A stretch of 64,000 bases of DNA. It comes from Actinophytocola sp044466355. GTDB taxonomy: Bacteria > Actinomycetota > Actinomycetes > Mycobacteriales > Pseudonocardiaceae. A model generated the notes under the pieces. The model was not told the DNA's origin, searched no databases, and was given only the letters and a program-made list of their open reading frames with translations. The position numbers were made by a program, and so were the translations under genes. The stretch spans positions 62,001-126,000 of the forward strand of contig NZ_JBITMQ010000012.1 in NCBI RefSeq assembly GCF_044466355.1, in the 5' to 3' direction. How positions within the stretch are numbered: the stretch's first letter is position 1; each line of letters starts with the position of its first letter. Of this stretch, positions 1 to 9,019 are shown piece after piece.

Positions 1-204
1 CGCCTCGATGCCGTCCAGGACAGGCATGCGGATGTCCATCACGACGACGTCGGGGCGTAGCCGACGGGCCGCTGCCACCGCTTCCCGGCCGTCCGCGGCC
101 TCGCCGACGACCGCCATGTCGGGGTACGCGGAGAAGACGGTGACGTAGCCGGTGCGCACGAGCTCCTGGTCCTCGCAGATCAGCACCCGGATCGGCGCGG
201 TCAC
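1..204 (-). CDS. Response regulator, receiver domain (partial, NarL/LuxR type)
   Basis: N-terminal 68 codons of a two-component response regulator; the rest lies beyond the window edge. The translation begins with TAPIRVLICEDQELVRTGY, has the acidic pocket (ED) and reaches the phosphoacceptor region VVVMDIRMP, all typical of NarL/FixJ receivers. The GTG start overlaps the TGA stop of the upstream histidine kinase by four bases (GTGA), so the pair should be translated together. It should bind DNA through a C-terminal LuxR helix-turn-helix that is not visible here. The target is unknown; the CPBP protease gene and the kinase itself are natural candidates by position. Confidence 0.93.
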   Translation of the reverse strand, partial: MTAPIRVLICEDQELVRTGYVTVFSAYPDMAVVGEAADGREAVAAARRLRPDVVVMDIRMPVLDGIEA

Positions 205-1388
205 CTCGCACTACCCGGGATCATGGCCCACACCCGGAAACCGCGTTCCGGGACGTGGCCGGAAACCAGGTCTCCGCCGAGCATCAGCACCCGTTGCCGC
301 AACCCGGTCAGCCCTCGGCCACCGGACGGTGTCACCGGCGTGCCGACCGCGGGACCGGTCGTGGTCACCTCGACCTCGATGTGGTCCTCCTCGTGGCGGA
401 CCAGGACGTTCGTCGCGTTTCCGGTCGCGTGTTTGAGGGCGTTGGTGAGCGCTTCCTGCACCACGCGGTAGGCGGCCAGTTCCACGTCGACCGAGCGCGG
501 CCGCTGCTCGCCCTGCTCGGTCCATTCGACGGGCTGACCCGCCAGCCTCGCCTGCTCGACCAGATCGGCGACCTTGCCAAGGGCCGGTGCCCGGTCCGCT
601 GTCGTGGGCTCGCCGGTCGCCTCGAGAACGCCGAGCAGGGTCCGCAGTTCGGTCAGTGCCCGTCGGCCGGTGTCGCTGATGGCGCTGAGCCCGTCACCGG
701 CTCGTGCCGGTGCGCTGTCGAGCAGGAACTGGGCCGCGTCGGCCTGGACCACCATCGCGGTCACGTGGTGGGTGACGACGTCGTGCAGATCCCGGGCGAT
801 GCGCGCACGCTCGGCGGCGGCGGCCACCTCGGCCGCCAGCGCTCTGCGTTCGGCCTCGTCCCGGCGCCATCGACGCATGCCGGTACCGGCCATCCAGATC
901 ACCACCAACACCAGACCGAACGCGAGAAAATCCGGAAACCCCTGCGGTGAACCGAGGTTGTGCAGTACCAGGGCGAGCGCCGCGTACCCGGCGGTCAGCA
1001 CGGTGGCCAGCGCCCGCCGGAACCGCGCCAGATGGGCGCCCGCGGCGTACAACGCGAGGAGCAGCCCCACCTTGCCGAACGTGTCCGGGTAACCCAGCAC
1101 CTGACCGAGCGCGAACGCGACCGCCGTGACCGACAGGCACAGGCCGGGCAGGCGGGTGCGCACCGCCAGCGGCAGGCACATGGCCACGGTCAGGACCACG
1201 CCGGTCGCCCCGCCGGACGTGCCGGTGCCGGGCCGGGGGAGGTCACCGATCTCCGGCCCGAGGTGCGCGAGGGTCGGCACGAACGCCAGCACGGTCACCA
1301 CCGCCGCCAGCACGCCGTCCTTCGTCGCCGGCGAGCGGACCCGCCAGGCATCGACCGCGGCACTGCGCGTGGTGCTGGGGCGGGACAT
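201..1388 (-). CDS. Sensor histidine kinase, NarL/DesK type (HisKA_3)
   Basis: Membrane histidine kinase of 395 residues that would phosphorylate the coupled response regulator. Hydrophobic segments fill roughly residues 25-170 (several membrane spans, little extracytoplasmic sequence). The HisKA_3 dimerisation box ERARIARDLHDVV puts the phosphoacceptor at His202. A HATPase_c domain follows, with the LxxYRVVQEALTNALKHA region near residues 310-325 and a glycine-rich GGRGLTGLRQR box. A TAGGCT -10 box six bases before the ATG, inside the end of the CPBP gene, suggests its own leaderless promoter as well as read-through from that gene. Signal unknown. Confidence 0.93.
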   Translation of the reverse strand: MSRPSTTRSAAVDAWRVRSPATKDGVLAAVVTVLAFVPTLAHLGPEIGDLPRPGTGTSGGATGVVLTVAMCLPLAVRTRLPGLCLSVTAVAFALGQVLGYPDTFGKVGLLLALYAAGAHLARFRRALATVLTAGYAALALVLHNLGSPQGFPDFLAFGLVLVVIWMAGTGMRRWRRDEAERRALAAEVAAAAERARIARDLHDVVTHHVTAMVVQADAAQFLLDSAPARAGDGLSAISDTGRRALTELRTLLGVLEATGEPTTADRAPALGKVADLVEQARLAGQPVEWTEQGEQRPRSVDVELAAYRVVQEALTNALKHATGNATNVLVRHEEDHIEVEVTTTGPAVGTPVTPSGGRGLTGLRQRVLMLGGDLVSGHVPERGFRVWAMIPGSAR

Positions 1389-1397
1389 GCGGTGAGC

Positions 1398-2231
1398 CTA
1401 GCGGCGTGCCCTCCGCACGGGCACGATCCTGCCGCGCCTGTGCGCGACGACAAGCATCGGCACGGCGAGCAGCAGACTCACGAGTACGGGGACGATCGAG
1501 CCCTCGAAACCGAACTGGCCGCCGGTCAGCATGTCCGGTCCCGTCGGCTCGGCGGTCAGCAGCCCCGGCGACGCGTGCCCCGAGACCGGAACGCCCAGCA
1601 GTCCTTCGGTGGTGTTCCAGGCGAAGTGCAGCCCCATCACCGTCCAGAGGCTGCGCCGCCAGAGAAACGCGGCCCCCATGAGCACACCGGCCTCGACGGC
1701 GATCGCGAACGCGGTCCACCACGTGGCGCCGGGGTTGGCCAGGTGGATGGCGCCGAACAGCACGGCGGTGGCCGCCAGCGCCACCCAGCTGCCGCACAGC
1801 CGTTCCAGCCCCTGCAACAGGAGGCCGCGGAAGATCAGTTCCTCGATCACCGCCGCACCGAACTGCACCGCCGCGATGCTCAGCACGGTCGCCACGACAC
1901 CACCCGACGCCCGGGTGAAGTCGAACTCGGTGAGTACCACCAGCATCGACACGGCGATGAACCCGACGCCGAGGCCGACGCCGAGCAACGCCTCGCGCCC
2001 GGCCCGCGTCCGCGCGATCTCCGGCGTGTCCCGCCCCGCGACGTAGCGCATGACCGCCCAGTACACGGCGAACGCGGCCACCGCGGCGACGACCGCGAGC
2101 ACCGGTGACCCACTCGCCGACAGCACCGACACCCCACCGACACCGGCGATCCCGACCACCATCCAGACGGCCGGTTGGCGCAGGACGCGGCCGGGCCGGT
2201 GACCCGTGTGCGCTGCCGACGTGACGTTCAT
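1398..2231 (-). CDS. CPBP family intramembrane glutamic endopeptidase
   Basis: Polytopic membrane protein of 277 residues with the three CPBP/Abi motifs: the EExxxR box (EELIFRGLLLQGL), the FGAIHLANPG segment and a C-terminal HFAWN. These form the glutamate/histidine active site of the Rce1-like intramembrane proteases. The ATG was chosen because GGAGG lies just upstream; an in-frame extension of 40 residues is Arg/Ser-rich and has no hydrophobic or conserved content. It lies nine bases upstream of the histidine kinase start, so protease, kinase and regulator probably form one unit. Substrate unknown; relatives act in prenyl-protein or bacteriocin-immunity roles. Confidence 0.9.
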   Translation of the reverse strand: MNVTSAAHTGHRPGRVLRQPAVWMVVGIAGVGGVSVLSASGSPVLAVVAAVAAFAVYWAVMRYVAGRDTPEIARTRAGREALLGVGLGVGFIAVSMLVVLTEFDFTRASGGVVATVLSIAAVQFGAAVIEELIFRGLLLQGLERLCGSWVALAATAVLFGAIHLANPGATWWTAFAIAVEAGVLMGAAFLWRRSLWTVMGLHFAWNTTEGLLGVPVSGHASPGLLTAEPTGPDMLTGGQFGFEGSIVPVLVSLLLAVPMLVVAHRRGRIVPVRRARR

Positions 2232-2384
2232 GAGCGGCCTCCGGTTGAGCCAGGGCCGCGTCCCTCGCGACCTGCCGGAAACGCTACGAGCGCGGCACCG
2301 CCGGGAAATCACCAGCGAGAGGACGGTCCGGGTAGCTCTCACGGGGGACAAGCCGTTCCCGCCCGGGCAGCGCTCGTCGTCCCG

Positions 2385-4022
2385 TCACAACGCGCAGCGG
2401 GCGCCGCGGATGGGTACCGGCTCGCTGGTGTAGATCTCGCGGCTGTCGGTGGCGCGGATCTGGAAGCAGTACTTGCGGCCGGGGTCGACCGGCACGGTCA
2501 TCTCCCGCTGCCGGTTGGCGACGAGCACCATCGTGTCGATCTTCTCGCCCGCCACGACGACGGAGAAGTCCAGGTCGCCCTCGGCGGCCCAGGTCAGGTC
2601 GACCCGGTCGCCGAGATCGTCCACTTTGGTCACCTCGAGCCCGATGTCCGGCGCGGCGGTCGTCTCGGGCGCCGTGGTGGTCGTCGGTGCGGGAGTCTGT
2701 TGCGCGACAGGGGAACCACCGTCGTCGCCCGACGTGAGGACGACGGCCGCGACCGCGGCGGCGACGAGGACGACACCGATCGCGGCCGGGACCTTCCAGC
2801 GGCGGGGTTTCCGCGCGGTCTCCTGCCCGGAAACGGAGTAGACGAGCGTGCGCCCGGGCGGGGGCGCGGGCCGGGCGAACGCGACGGGGCCCGGCTGGAC
2901 GAACGCGGCCGGGGTGTTCGCGGGCGGAGGGGTCGGCGGTTCGGTCACCGAAGGCGGACGGGGGCTCGCGGGCCGCGTCGGTTCCGTCACCGCGGGCTGG
3001 GCGATCGCGGGAAGCGGCTGGGCACTCGGCCGCGGTTGCGCGAGCGGTGGCGCGGCCACCGGCGGGGGAGCCGCCGGAAACCGCTGGGGCGGAGCGGTTT
3101 CCGGGCGTCCGGCGAAGGAGTCGAAGTCCGTGTCCGGGTGGGCGGCCGGTGGTGCCAGCGGGTTCAGGGCGGGCGGTACGGCGGTGGACCGGCCGCGGAC
3201 GTGGTCGAACCACGCCGCCACGCGGGCCGCGTCCGCGGGGCGGTCGGCGGGGTCCTTCGCCAGCAGGAGACTGACCAGTTCGGACAGTTCACCCGGGATG
3301 GACTGGATCGGCGGCACCGGGTCGCGGAGCACGCGCAGGATGCGTTCGCCGGGGGCCTGGCCCGTGCGGCGCGGGAACGGCGGCGCGCCGGTCAGCATCG
3401 CGTACAGCACCGCGCCGAGACCGTAGAGGTCCGACGCCGTCGTGCGGGCGTCGTCGCGCAGTGTCTCGGGCGCCGTGTACTCGAGCGCGTGCATCGGGTC
3501 GCGGGAGAACCGTTCCCGCAGCGCCAGGCCGAAGTCGCCGAGCACCGGCTCACCGGAGCGGCGGAACAGCACGTTGTGCGGCGTCACCCCGCCGTGCACC
3601 ACACCGGCCTCGTGCGCGGCCGCCAGCGCACCCGCGGCCGCCGCGCCGACCGCCAGCACCTCCGACACCGGCAGCGCGCCCCTGGTCAGCATCCCGGCGA
3701 GGGATCCGGCGCACAGCTGCGTGACCACGCTCGACCGGTCGCCCGCGTACTCGCCGACCGACTCGACGGCCAGGATCGACGGCGTCGCCGCCACGGCCCC
3801 GACGAGCGCGCGGCGTTCACGTTCGAGGCGGCCGGCCGTGTCCCGGTCGAACCGGTCGGGGAACACCTTGACCGCGACCTCGGCGCCGGTGGCCGCCAGC
3901 CTGCCCGCGTACACGACCGCGACGGGGCCGCGCCCCAGCACGGTCGCGGCGACAATCGCCCCGCCGCCGTCGACACTCAACGCCGGACCCCCCGAACGGG
4001 TGTGGGTGGTGGTTGCGGTCAT
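2385..4022 (-). CDS. Receptor-like Ser/Thr protein kinase homologue with degenerate catalytic loop
   Basis: 545 residues. An N-terminal PKN2-type kinase fold (about 20-280) has the ATP-binding Lys52 in VAVKVF and DFG at 163-165. The catalytic loop, however, reads HGGVTPHN (143-150) instead of HRDLKPxN, so the catalytic Asp and Lys are absent; it may be a pseudokinase. A Pro/Ala-rich linker leads to one membrane span (GVVLVAAAVAAVVLTSG) and an extracytoplasmic fibronectin-III-like domain (about 455-545). It is divergent from eccD-eccB, suggesting a link to type VII secretion or the cell wall. The ATG lies six bases after TACGTT, a leaderless -10 arrangement. Confidence 0.88.
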   Translation of the reverse strand: MTATTTHTRSGGPALSVDGGGAIVAATVLGRGPVAVVYAGRLAATGAEVAVKVFPDRFDRDTAGRLERERRALVGAVAATPSILAVESVGEYAGDRSSVVTQLCAGSLAGMLTRGALPVSEVLAVGAAAAGALAAAHEAGVVHGGVTPHNVLFRRSGEPVLGDFGLALRERFSRDPMHALEYTAPETLRDDARTTASDLYGLGAVLYAMLTGAPPFPRRTGQAPGERILRVLRDPVPPIQSIPGELSELVSLLLAKDPADRPADAARVAAWFDHVRGRSTAVPPALNPLAPPAAHPDTDFDSFAGRPETAPPQRFPAAPPPVAAPPLAQPRPSAQPLPAIAQPAVTEPTRPASPRPPSVTEPPTPPPANTPAAFVQPGPVAFARPAPPPGRTLVYSVSGQETARKPRRWKVPAAIGVVLVAAAVAAVVLTSGDDGGSPVAQQTPAPTTTTAPETTAAPDIGLEVTKVDDLGDRVDLTWAAEGDLDFSVVVAGEKIDTMVLVANRQREMTVPVDPGRKYCFQIRATDSREIYTSEPVPIRGARCAL

Positions 4023-4116
4023 GACCAGAACGTACGAACGTTCACCGGCCCCGCCCGGTCACGGCATCTTGCTGCCGACGCCGTTGTGCCCGGTCGTGAC
4101 CGGCGATCCTGCTGAC

Positions 4117-5496
4117 ATGCAGACTACCGGCCTCGTCAGAGTCACCGTGTCCGCGCCGCAGCGGCGCATCGACATGGCCCTGCCGGAGCACGCGCCGCTC
4201 GCCGAGGTGCTTCCCGGCGTGCTGTCGCGCGCGGGCGAGGACCTCGCGGACGCGGGCGTCACCGGCGGCGGCTGGGTGCTGCGCAGAGCCGACGGCACCG
4301 AACTGGCGCTCGGCCGCACACTCGCCGCGCACCGCGTGCGCGACGGCGAGATCCTGCACCTGACCCCGGGACAGCTGGAGTGGCCGGAGCTCGAGTACGA
4401 CGACCTGGTCGACGCGATCGCCACCGGCTCCGGCCGGGTCCGGCGGCCGTGGGGGCCCCGGCACACGCGGCTCGCCGGGCTGGCCGCCGGGGTCCTCGCG
4501 CTGCTGCTCGGCCTGGTCGTGGTGCTGCGGGCCGGGCCGTCGTGGGACGCGTCCGCGTTCTGGGCGCTCGGCGCGGCCGCGGTGCTGCTCGCCGTCGCCG
4601 CCGTGCTCGCGCGGGCGGTCGGCGACGCCGGTGCCGGGGTCGTGGTCGCGGCGTGCGCGCTGCCGTTCGCGTTCACCGGCGGCGGGCTCGTGCTCGCGGG
4701 CGACCGGCCGGTCGGGGAGCTGTCCGCGGGCCACCTGCTGCTGGCCGGTGCGGTGCTTCTGCTCGCCGCCGTGCTCGGCATGCTCGCGGTGACCGCCGCG
4801 CCCGCGCTGTTCACCGGCGGGATCACCGTCGGCCTGAGCACCGTGCTGGGCGCCGCACTGTCCACGTGGGACCTGAGCGCGCACGAGTCGGCGGCCGTCG
4901 TCGGCGGCGTCCTGCTGATGCTGACCGCCGCGTACGCCACGCTCTCGCTGCGGCTCGGCCGGGTGCCGATGCCGGTGCTGCCACGGTCCACAGCGGACCT
5001 GGTGCGGGACGACCCGCAACCGCCGCTGTCGCGGGTGCACGCCTGCGTGCTCCGCGCGGACGCGTTCCTGACCGGCATGCTGACCGGCACGTTCGTCGTG
5101 GTGTCGTGCTGTGTGGTGGTGCTGGCGCGGGGCGCGAGCGAGGCCGGGGTGGTGCTCGCGGGCCTGCTGGCGGCCGGGTTCCTGCTGCGCTCACGGGTGT
5201 ACCCGGTGCTGCACCACCGGGTGCCGGTGCTCGCGACCGGCGTGGTCGCCGTCGGAGCCGTCGTCGCGGGCCCGCTGATCACGGGCCGGGTCGCGCTGCT
5301 CGCGATCACGGCGCCCGCGCTGGTGCTCGTCGCGGCGGGCGCGATCGCGGCAGGCATCGCGTACAGCGCGCGTGCCGCCGGGCCCTACCCCGGCAGGCTC
5401 GCCGAGTACGCGGAGATCCTGGTGATGGTGGCGGTCGTGCCGGTGACGTGTTCGGTGCTCGGCCTGTACGGCTACGTGCGCGGGCTGGGGGGCTGA
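4117..5496 (+). CDS. eccD: Type VII secretion integral membrane protein EccD
   Basis: 459 residues: an N-terminal ubiquitin-like (YukD-type) cytoplasmic domain of about 90 residues (VRVTVSAPQRRIDMALPEH to GEILHLTPG) followed by about eleven hydrophobic helices. This is the EccD architecture; EccD forms the membrane channel part of ESX/T7SS complexes. The ATG was chosen because the ubiquitin-like fold starts there; the longer in-frame extension is antisense to the kinase gene. Its TGA overlaps the ATG of eccB by one base. No eccC ATPase, mycosin or WXG100 gene lies within the window, so the locus is incomplete or split. Confidence 0.9.
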   Translation: MQTTGLVRVTVSAPQRRIDMALPEHAPLAEVLPGVLSRAGEDLADAGVTGGGWVLRRADGTELALGRTLAAHRVRDGEILHLTPGQLEWPELEYDDLVDAIATGSGRVRRPWGPRHTRLAGLAAGVLALLLGLVVVLRAGPSWDASAFWALGAAAVLLAVAAVLARAVGDAGAGVVVAACALPFAFTGGGLVLAGDRPVGELSAGHLLLAGAVLLLAAVLGMLAVTAAPALFTGGITVGLSTVLGAALSTWDLSAHESAAVVGGVLLMLTAAYATLSLRLGRVPMPVLPRSTADLVRDDPQPPLSRVHACVLRADAFLTGMLTGTFVVVSCCVVVLARGASEAGVVLAGLLAAGFLLRSRVYPVLHHRVPVLATGVVAVGAVVAGPLITGRVALLAITAPALVLVAAGAIAAGIAYSARAAGPYPGRLAEYAEILVMVAVVPVTCSVLGLYGYVRGLGG

Positions 5497-6923
5497 TGGC
5501 GAGCAAGCGGGACCAGCTGCAGGCGTACCAGTTCGTGGTGCAGCGGGCGACGTCGGCGCTCGTGGTCGGGGAGACGGACCTGGAGCAGCCGCCGTTCCGC
5601 AGGCCGGTCACGTCGTCGTTCGTCGGGGTGGCGCTCGCGATCGTGGCGCTGGCGTGCGTCGGCGTGTACGGCATGATCGTCCCGGGCGGCAACGACGCGT
5701 GGCGCGACGCGAACGCGGTCGTCGTCGAGGAGGAGACCGGCACCCGGTACGTGTACCTGGACGGGCGGCTGCACCCGGTCAGCAACTACGCGTCGGCGCT
5801 GCTGCTGGCCGGCTCGAACGCCACCACCCGTTCGGTGTCGCGGGACTCCATGGTGGACGTGCCGCGCGGTCCCCGGCTCGGCATCCCGGACGCGCCGGAC
5901 GCGTTGCCGGGCAGGGACAGGCTGCTCGCCGGTGCGTGGTCGCTGTGCTCGGTCCCGGCCAGTGACGCGGCGGGCGACCGGGTCGAGGAGTCGGTGCTGG
6001 TCGTCGGCGAGGACCCGGCGGGCGGGCACACGCTCGGCGACCAGGCGCTGCTGGTGCGCCTCGCGGACACCGACGAGCGGTACCTCGTGTGGCGCGGGCA
6101 CCGGCACCGCCTCGCCGACTACGCGGTGACCGGCACCGGGCTCGCGCTGACCGCGCAGCCGTGGGCGCGGGTCGGCCGCGCGTGGCTGGACGTGCTGCCC
6201 GAGGGCGAGCCGATCAGCCCGATCCCGGTGCGTGACGCGGGGCGTCCGTCGACGGCGGTGCCCGGCCGCACCGACCTCCGCGTCGGCGCCCTGCTTCAGG
6301 TGCTGACGACGGGTGGCGCCACGCAGTACTACCTGGCGACGCGGGACGTGCTGATCCCGATCACCGAGCTGCAGTACGACGTGCAGCGCGCGTACGCCCC
6401 GACGAGGGCCGCCTACCCGGACGGCGAACCGACGGCGCTGCCGCTGTCGTCGTCCCTGGCCACGACGGCCAACCGCCGCGAACCCCGGGCCGACCCCGGC
6501 CTCCCGGCCCACCTGCCGGCGGTGACCCGGCTGCGCGACGGCGAGTCGACGGTGTGCGCCGCGTTCGCGCCGAAGTCGTGGGTGCCGAGGCTGCTGGTGG
6601 ACGCGACCCCGCCGCCCGCGGACCCGATGGCCGCCACCACGGGCCGGTCACCCGAGGGCACCCCGCTGGCCGACCGCGTGCACGTACGACCGGGCTGGGC
6701 GGCGGTGGTGGAGGCCATGCCGTCGGCCGACGCGCAGGTCGGCACGCTCGTGGTGGTCACCGACACGGGCAGGCGCTACACGGTGGTGTCCCACGAGGTG
6801 CTGGGCACCCTCGGCTACGGCGGCGCCACCGCGGTCCGCCTGCCGGGCGGTCTCGTGGCCCGCCTCCCGGCAGGCCCGGCACTGGACCCGGCCGCGGCGG
6901 CGAGACAGACGCTGACGGGCTGA
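5496..6923 (+). CDS. eccB: Type VII secretion protein EccB
   Basis: 475 residues. It starts MASKRDQLQAYQFVVQR, the typical short cytoplasmic head of EccB, followed by one membrane helix (SSFVGVALAIVALACVGVYG) and a large extracytoplasmic domain with the repeated beta modules of the family and a widely spaced Cys pair (CSVP and TVCAAF). EccB helps build the ESX membrane complex on the outer face. The start overlaps the eccD stop (TGATG), so the two are translationally coupled. Length and layout match complete EccB proteins. Confidence 0.92.
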   Translation: MASKRDQLQAYQFVVQRATSALVVGETDLEQPPFRRPVTSSFVGVALAIVALACVGVYGMIVPGGNDAWRDANAVVVEEETGTRYVYLDGRLHPVSNYASALLLAGSNATTRSVSRDSMVDVPRGPRLGIPDAPDALPGRDRLLAGAWSLCSVPASDAAGDRVEESVLVVGEDPAGGHTLGDQALLVRLADTDERYLVWRGHRHRLADYAVTGTGLALTAQPWARVGRAWLDVLPEGEPISPIPVRDAGRPSTAVPGRTDLRVGALLQVLTTGGATQYYLATRDVLIPITELQYDVQRAYAPTRAAYPDGEPTALPLSSSLATTANRREPRADPGLPAHLPAVTRLRDGESTVCAAFAPKSWVPRLLVDATPPPADPMAATTGRSPEGTPLADRVHVRPGWAAVVEAMPSADAQVGTLVVVTDTGRRYTVVSHEVLGTLGYGGATAVRLPGGLVARLPAGPALDPAAAARQTLTG

Positions 6924-7053
6924 GGAAATCCGGTGGCGCCCCAGCCGGCTGTGAACCGGTCGCCAGGGCATGCGTCCGTCCGCCGGGAGGGCTTGCGGTA
7001 CGCGGTTGAATTGGAGGGTCTGCTGGATCATCGTCGATCCGTTGGAGGCCACC

Positions 7054-8666
7054 GTGCCGGAGGACCAGAACCAGGACAGGACCGGTACCCGCACTGACGT
7101 GGACAAGGCGCTGCTCGGGCACGCCACCTACCGCAGCCTCGGTGAGCAGCGGCTCACCCCCGCCGAGGAGAGATTCGAGAAAGCCAGGCGCACCACGGGT
7201 TTGTGGCTCGCGCCGCTCGTGACCACCGTGTTCCTCGTGCTGCCACTGGACCTGCCCGGTGACCAGCAGACGCTCGGTGGTGTGCTGCTCGGCGTCATCG
7301 TCCTGTGGATCACCGAGGCCGTGCCGATCCCGATCGGCGGGCTGATCGGGATCGCGGCCGTGGTGGTACTCAACGTCGCACCGGTCGACGACGTGCTCGC
7401 GCCGTTCGGGTCGTCGACGATCTTCACCTTCATCGGCGCGTTCATCCTCGCGCAGGCCATGCTCAAACACGGCCTCGCGCGGCGGTTCGCGTTCCGCATC
7501 CTCGCCCTGCCGAGGGTGGGCACCTCGACCACCGGCGTGATCGTCGCGTTCGGGGTCATCACGTGTCTGCTGTCGGCGTTCGTGTCGAACACCGCGACCG
7601 TCGCCATGCTGCTGCCGACCGCGATCGGCATCCTCTCGGTGATCGCGAAACTGTTGCAGGAGAGGGGCATCGTCGCGGCGGACTTCGACCCGCTGCGGTT
7701 GCGGGTCGGTGCGGCGATCATGCTGATGCTGGCGTACGGCGCGAGCGTCGGCGGCCTGCTGACCCCGGTCGGCAGCCCGCCCAACCTGATCGGGCGCGCG
7801 CAGATCGAGGAGGCCACCGGGGAACGGATCTCCTTCGCGCAGTGGATGGCGCCGCGCTGCCGATCTGCCTGCTGATGTTCCTCGTGCTCGCGGTGGTGCT
7901 GCTCCTGCTCAACCGCCCGGAGATCCGGCGCATCGACGGGGTCGCGGAGTACGTCGCGAACGAACGCGCGGCCATGGGCGCGTTGTCCCGCGCGGAGAAG
8001 AACACGCTGGTCGCGTTCGGGACCACGGTCGCGCTGTGGATCACACCCGGTGTGGTGGCGCTGATCGCGGGCACCGAGTCGCAGGTCTACGGGATGATCA
8101 GCGACCGGCTCGACGAGGGCATCGTCGCGGTGCTCGGCGCGAGCCTGCTGTTCCTGCTGCCGACCGACTGGTCGAAGCGGGAGTACACGCTGCGCTGGCG
8201 GGACGCGGGCCAGATCGACTGGGGCACCATCATCCTGTTCGGCACCGGCATCATCTTCGGCGCGCTGCTGCGCACCACCGGGCTCGCCGAGACGATGGGC
8301 ACGTCCGCGTCGGACGCGCTCGGCCTGTCCACCGGGGTCACCATCACGATCTTCGCCGTGCTGCTGGCGGTCGTCGTGTCGGAGACGACGAGCAACACCG
8401 CGTCCGCGTCGGTCGTGGTGCCGATCGTCATCGCCGTGGCCGCGGGTGCCGGGGTCGATCCGATCGTGCCCGCGCTCGCGGCGACGTTCGCGGCGTCGTT
8501 CGGGTTCATGCTGCCGGTGTCGACCCCGCAGAACGCGGTGGTCTACGGCTCCGGCGCGGTGTCGATCACCACGATGATCCGCTCCGGCATCTCCTTCGAC
8601 GTGCTCGGCGCGGTGCTGATCCTCGTTGGGATGCCGGTGATGGTCGCGGTGGTCGGCATCGGCTGA
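7054..8666 (+). pseudogene. DASS/SLC13-family Na+/carboxylate symporter, frameshifted
   Basis: Reads as a divalent-anion:Na+ symporter in two frames. The first part (GTG start after GGAGG, to about 7850) contains SNTATVAMLLPTAIGI and the TPVGSPPNLIG loop; the second part, one frame back, resumes at ALPICLLMF and carries the second repeat (TTSNTASASVVVPIVIA, LPVSTPQNAVVYGSG). One missing base near 7845-7855, in a GC-rich tract (ATGGCGCCGCGCTG), accounts for the switch; restoring it gives 537 residues, normal for the family. The first frame ends at 7875. Both halves look well conserved, so this is either a recent loss of function or a sequencing error. Confidence 0.85.
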
Positions 8667-8686
8667 GCACTGGGCACCGCCACTCC

Positions 8687-8719
8687 GAACGGCCGCCGGG
8701 AGGTCACCGGCGGCCGTTC
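8687..8719. terminator. Strong hairpin terminator after the symporter
   Basis: Perfect 13-bp stem GAACGGCCGCCGG / CCGGCGGCCGTTC with a 7-base loop, 20 bases after the symporter stop. There is no clear T-run, as is usual for actinobacterial terminators. Confidence 0.8.
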
Positions 8720-9019
8720 CGCTCGCCTGCCCGGCTTCCCCCTGTGACACGAACGGCCGTCCGTACGCCTATGAAGGTGGGAAGAGTCGACGAAAGTCGA
8801 CGACCCGTCGCGCCGGAATTGTGCGGAACCGGCTCGACGGGCATTTTTGCTGCGCGATTAGCGACGGCAAAACCCCAGGTCAGAGCGCTGCGTCCGTTCC
8901 CATTGGGAAGCTGTTAATGGGAATATCACGGTGTCGCCAAGAAACTTCTCCTCGTCCTTTCGGTGTGTAAGACTCCCCGCCGGTCGTTGAGTTTTCGCTC
9001 CACCAAGAAGGACTAGCCC
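8720..9019. other. Intergenic region upstream of the M6 protease
   Basis: About 300 bases without a credible gene and noticeably richer in A+T than its surroundings, as expected for a promoter region. It holds a GTCGAC-N4-GTCGAC repeat near 8788 and the TTCCCATT/AATGGGAA inverted repeat listed separately. No RNA gene was recognised. Confidence 0.5.
8897..8923. promoter_or_regulatory. Candidate operator upstream of the M6 protease
   Basis: Inverted repeat TTCCCATT-N11-AATGGGAA. The left part is itself a palindrome (TTCCCATTGGGAA), so there are three half-sites. It lies about 100 bases before the protease start. The cognate regulator is unknown. Confidence 0.45.

Noticed and set aside
4029..4048. 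GAACGTACGAACGTTC in front of the kinase gene as a LexA box
   Set aside because: The spacing does not fit GAAC-N4-GTTC; it is better explained by the TACGTT -10 box of the kinase.
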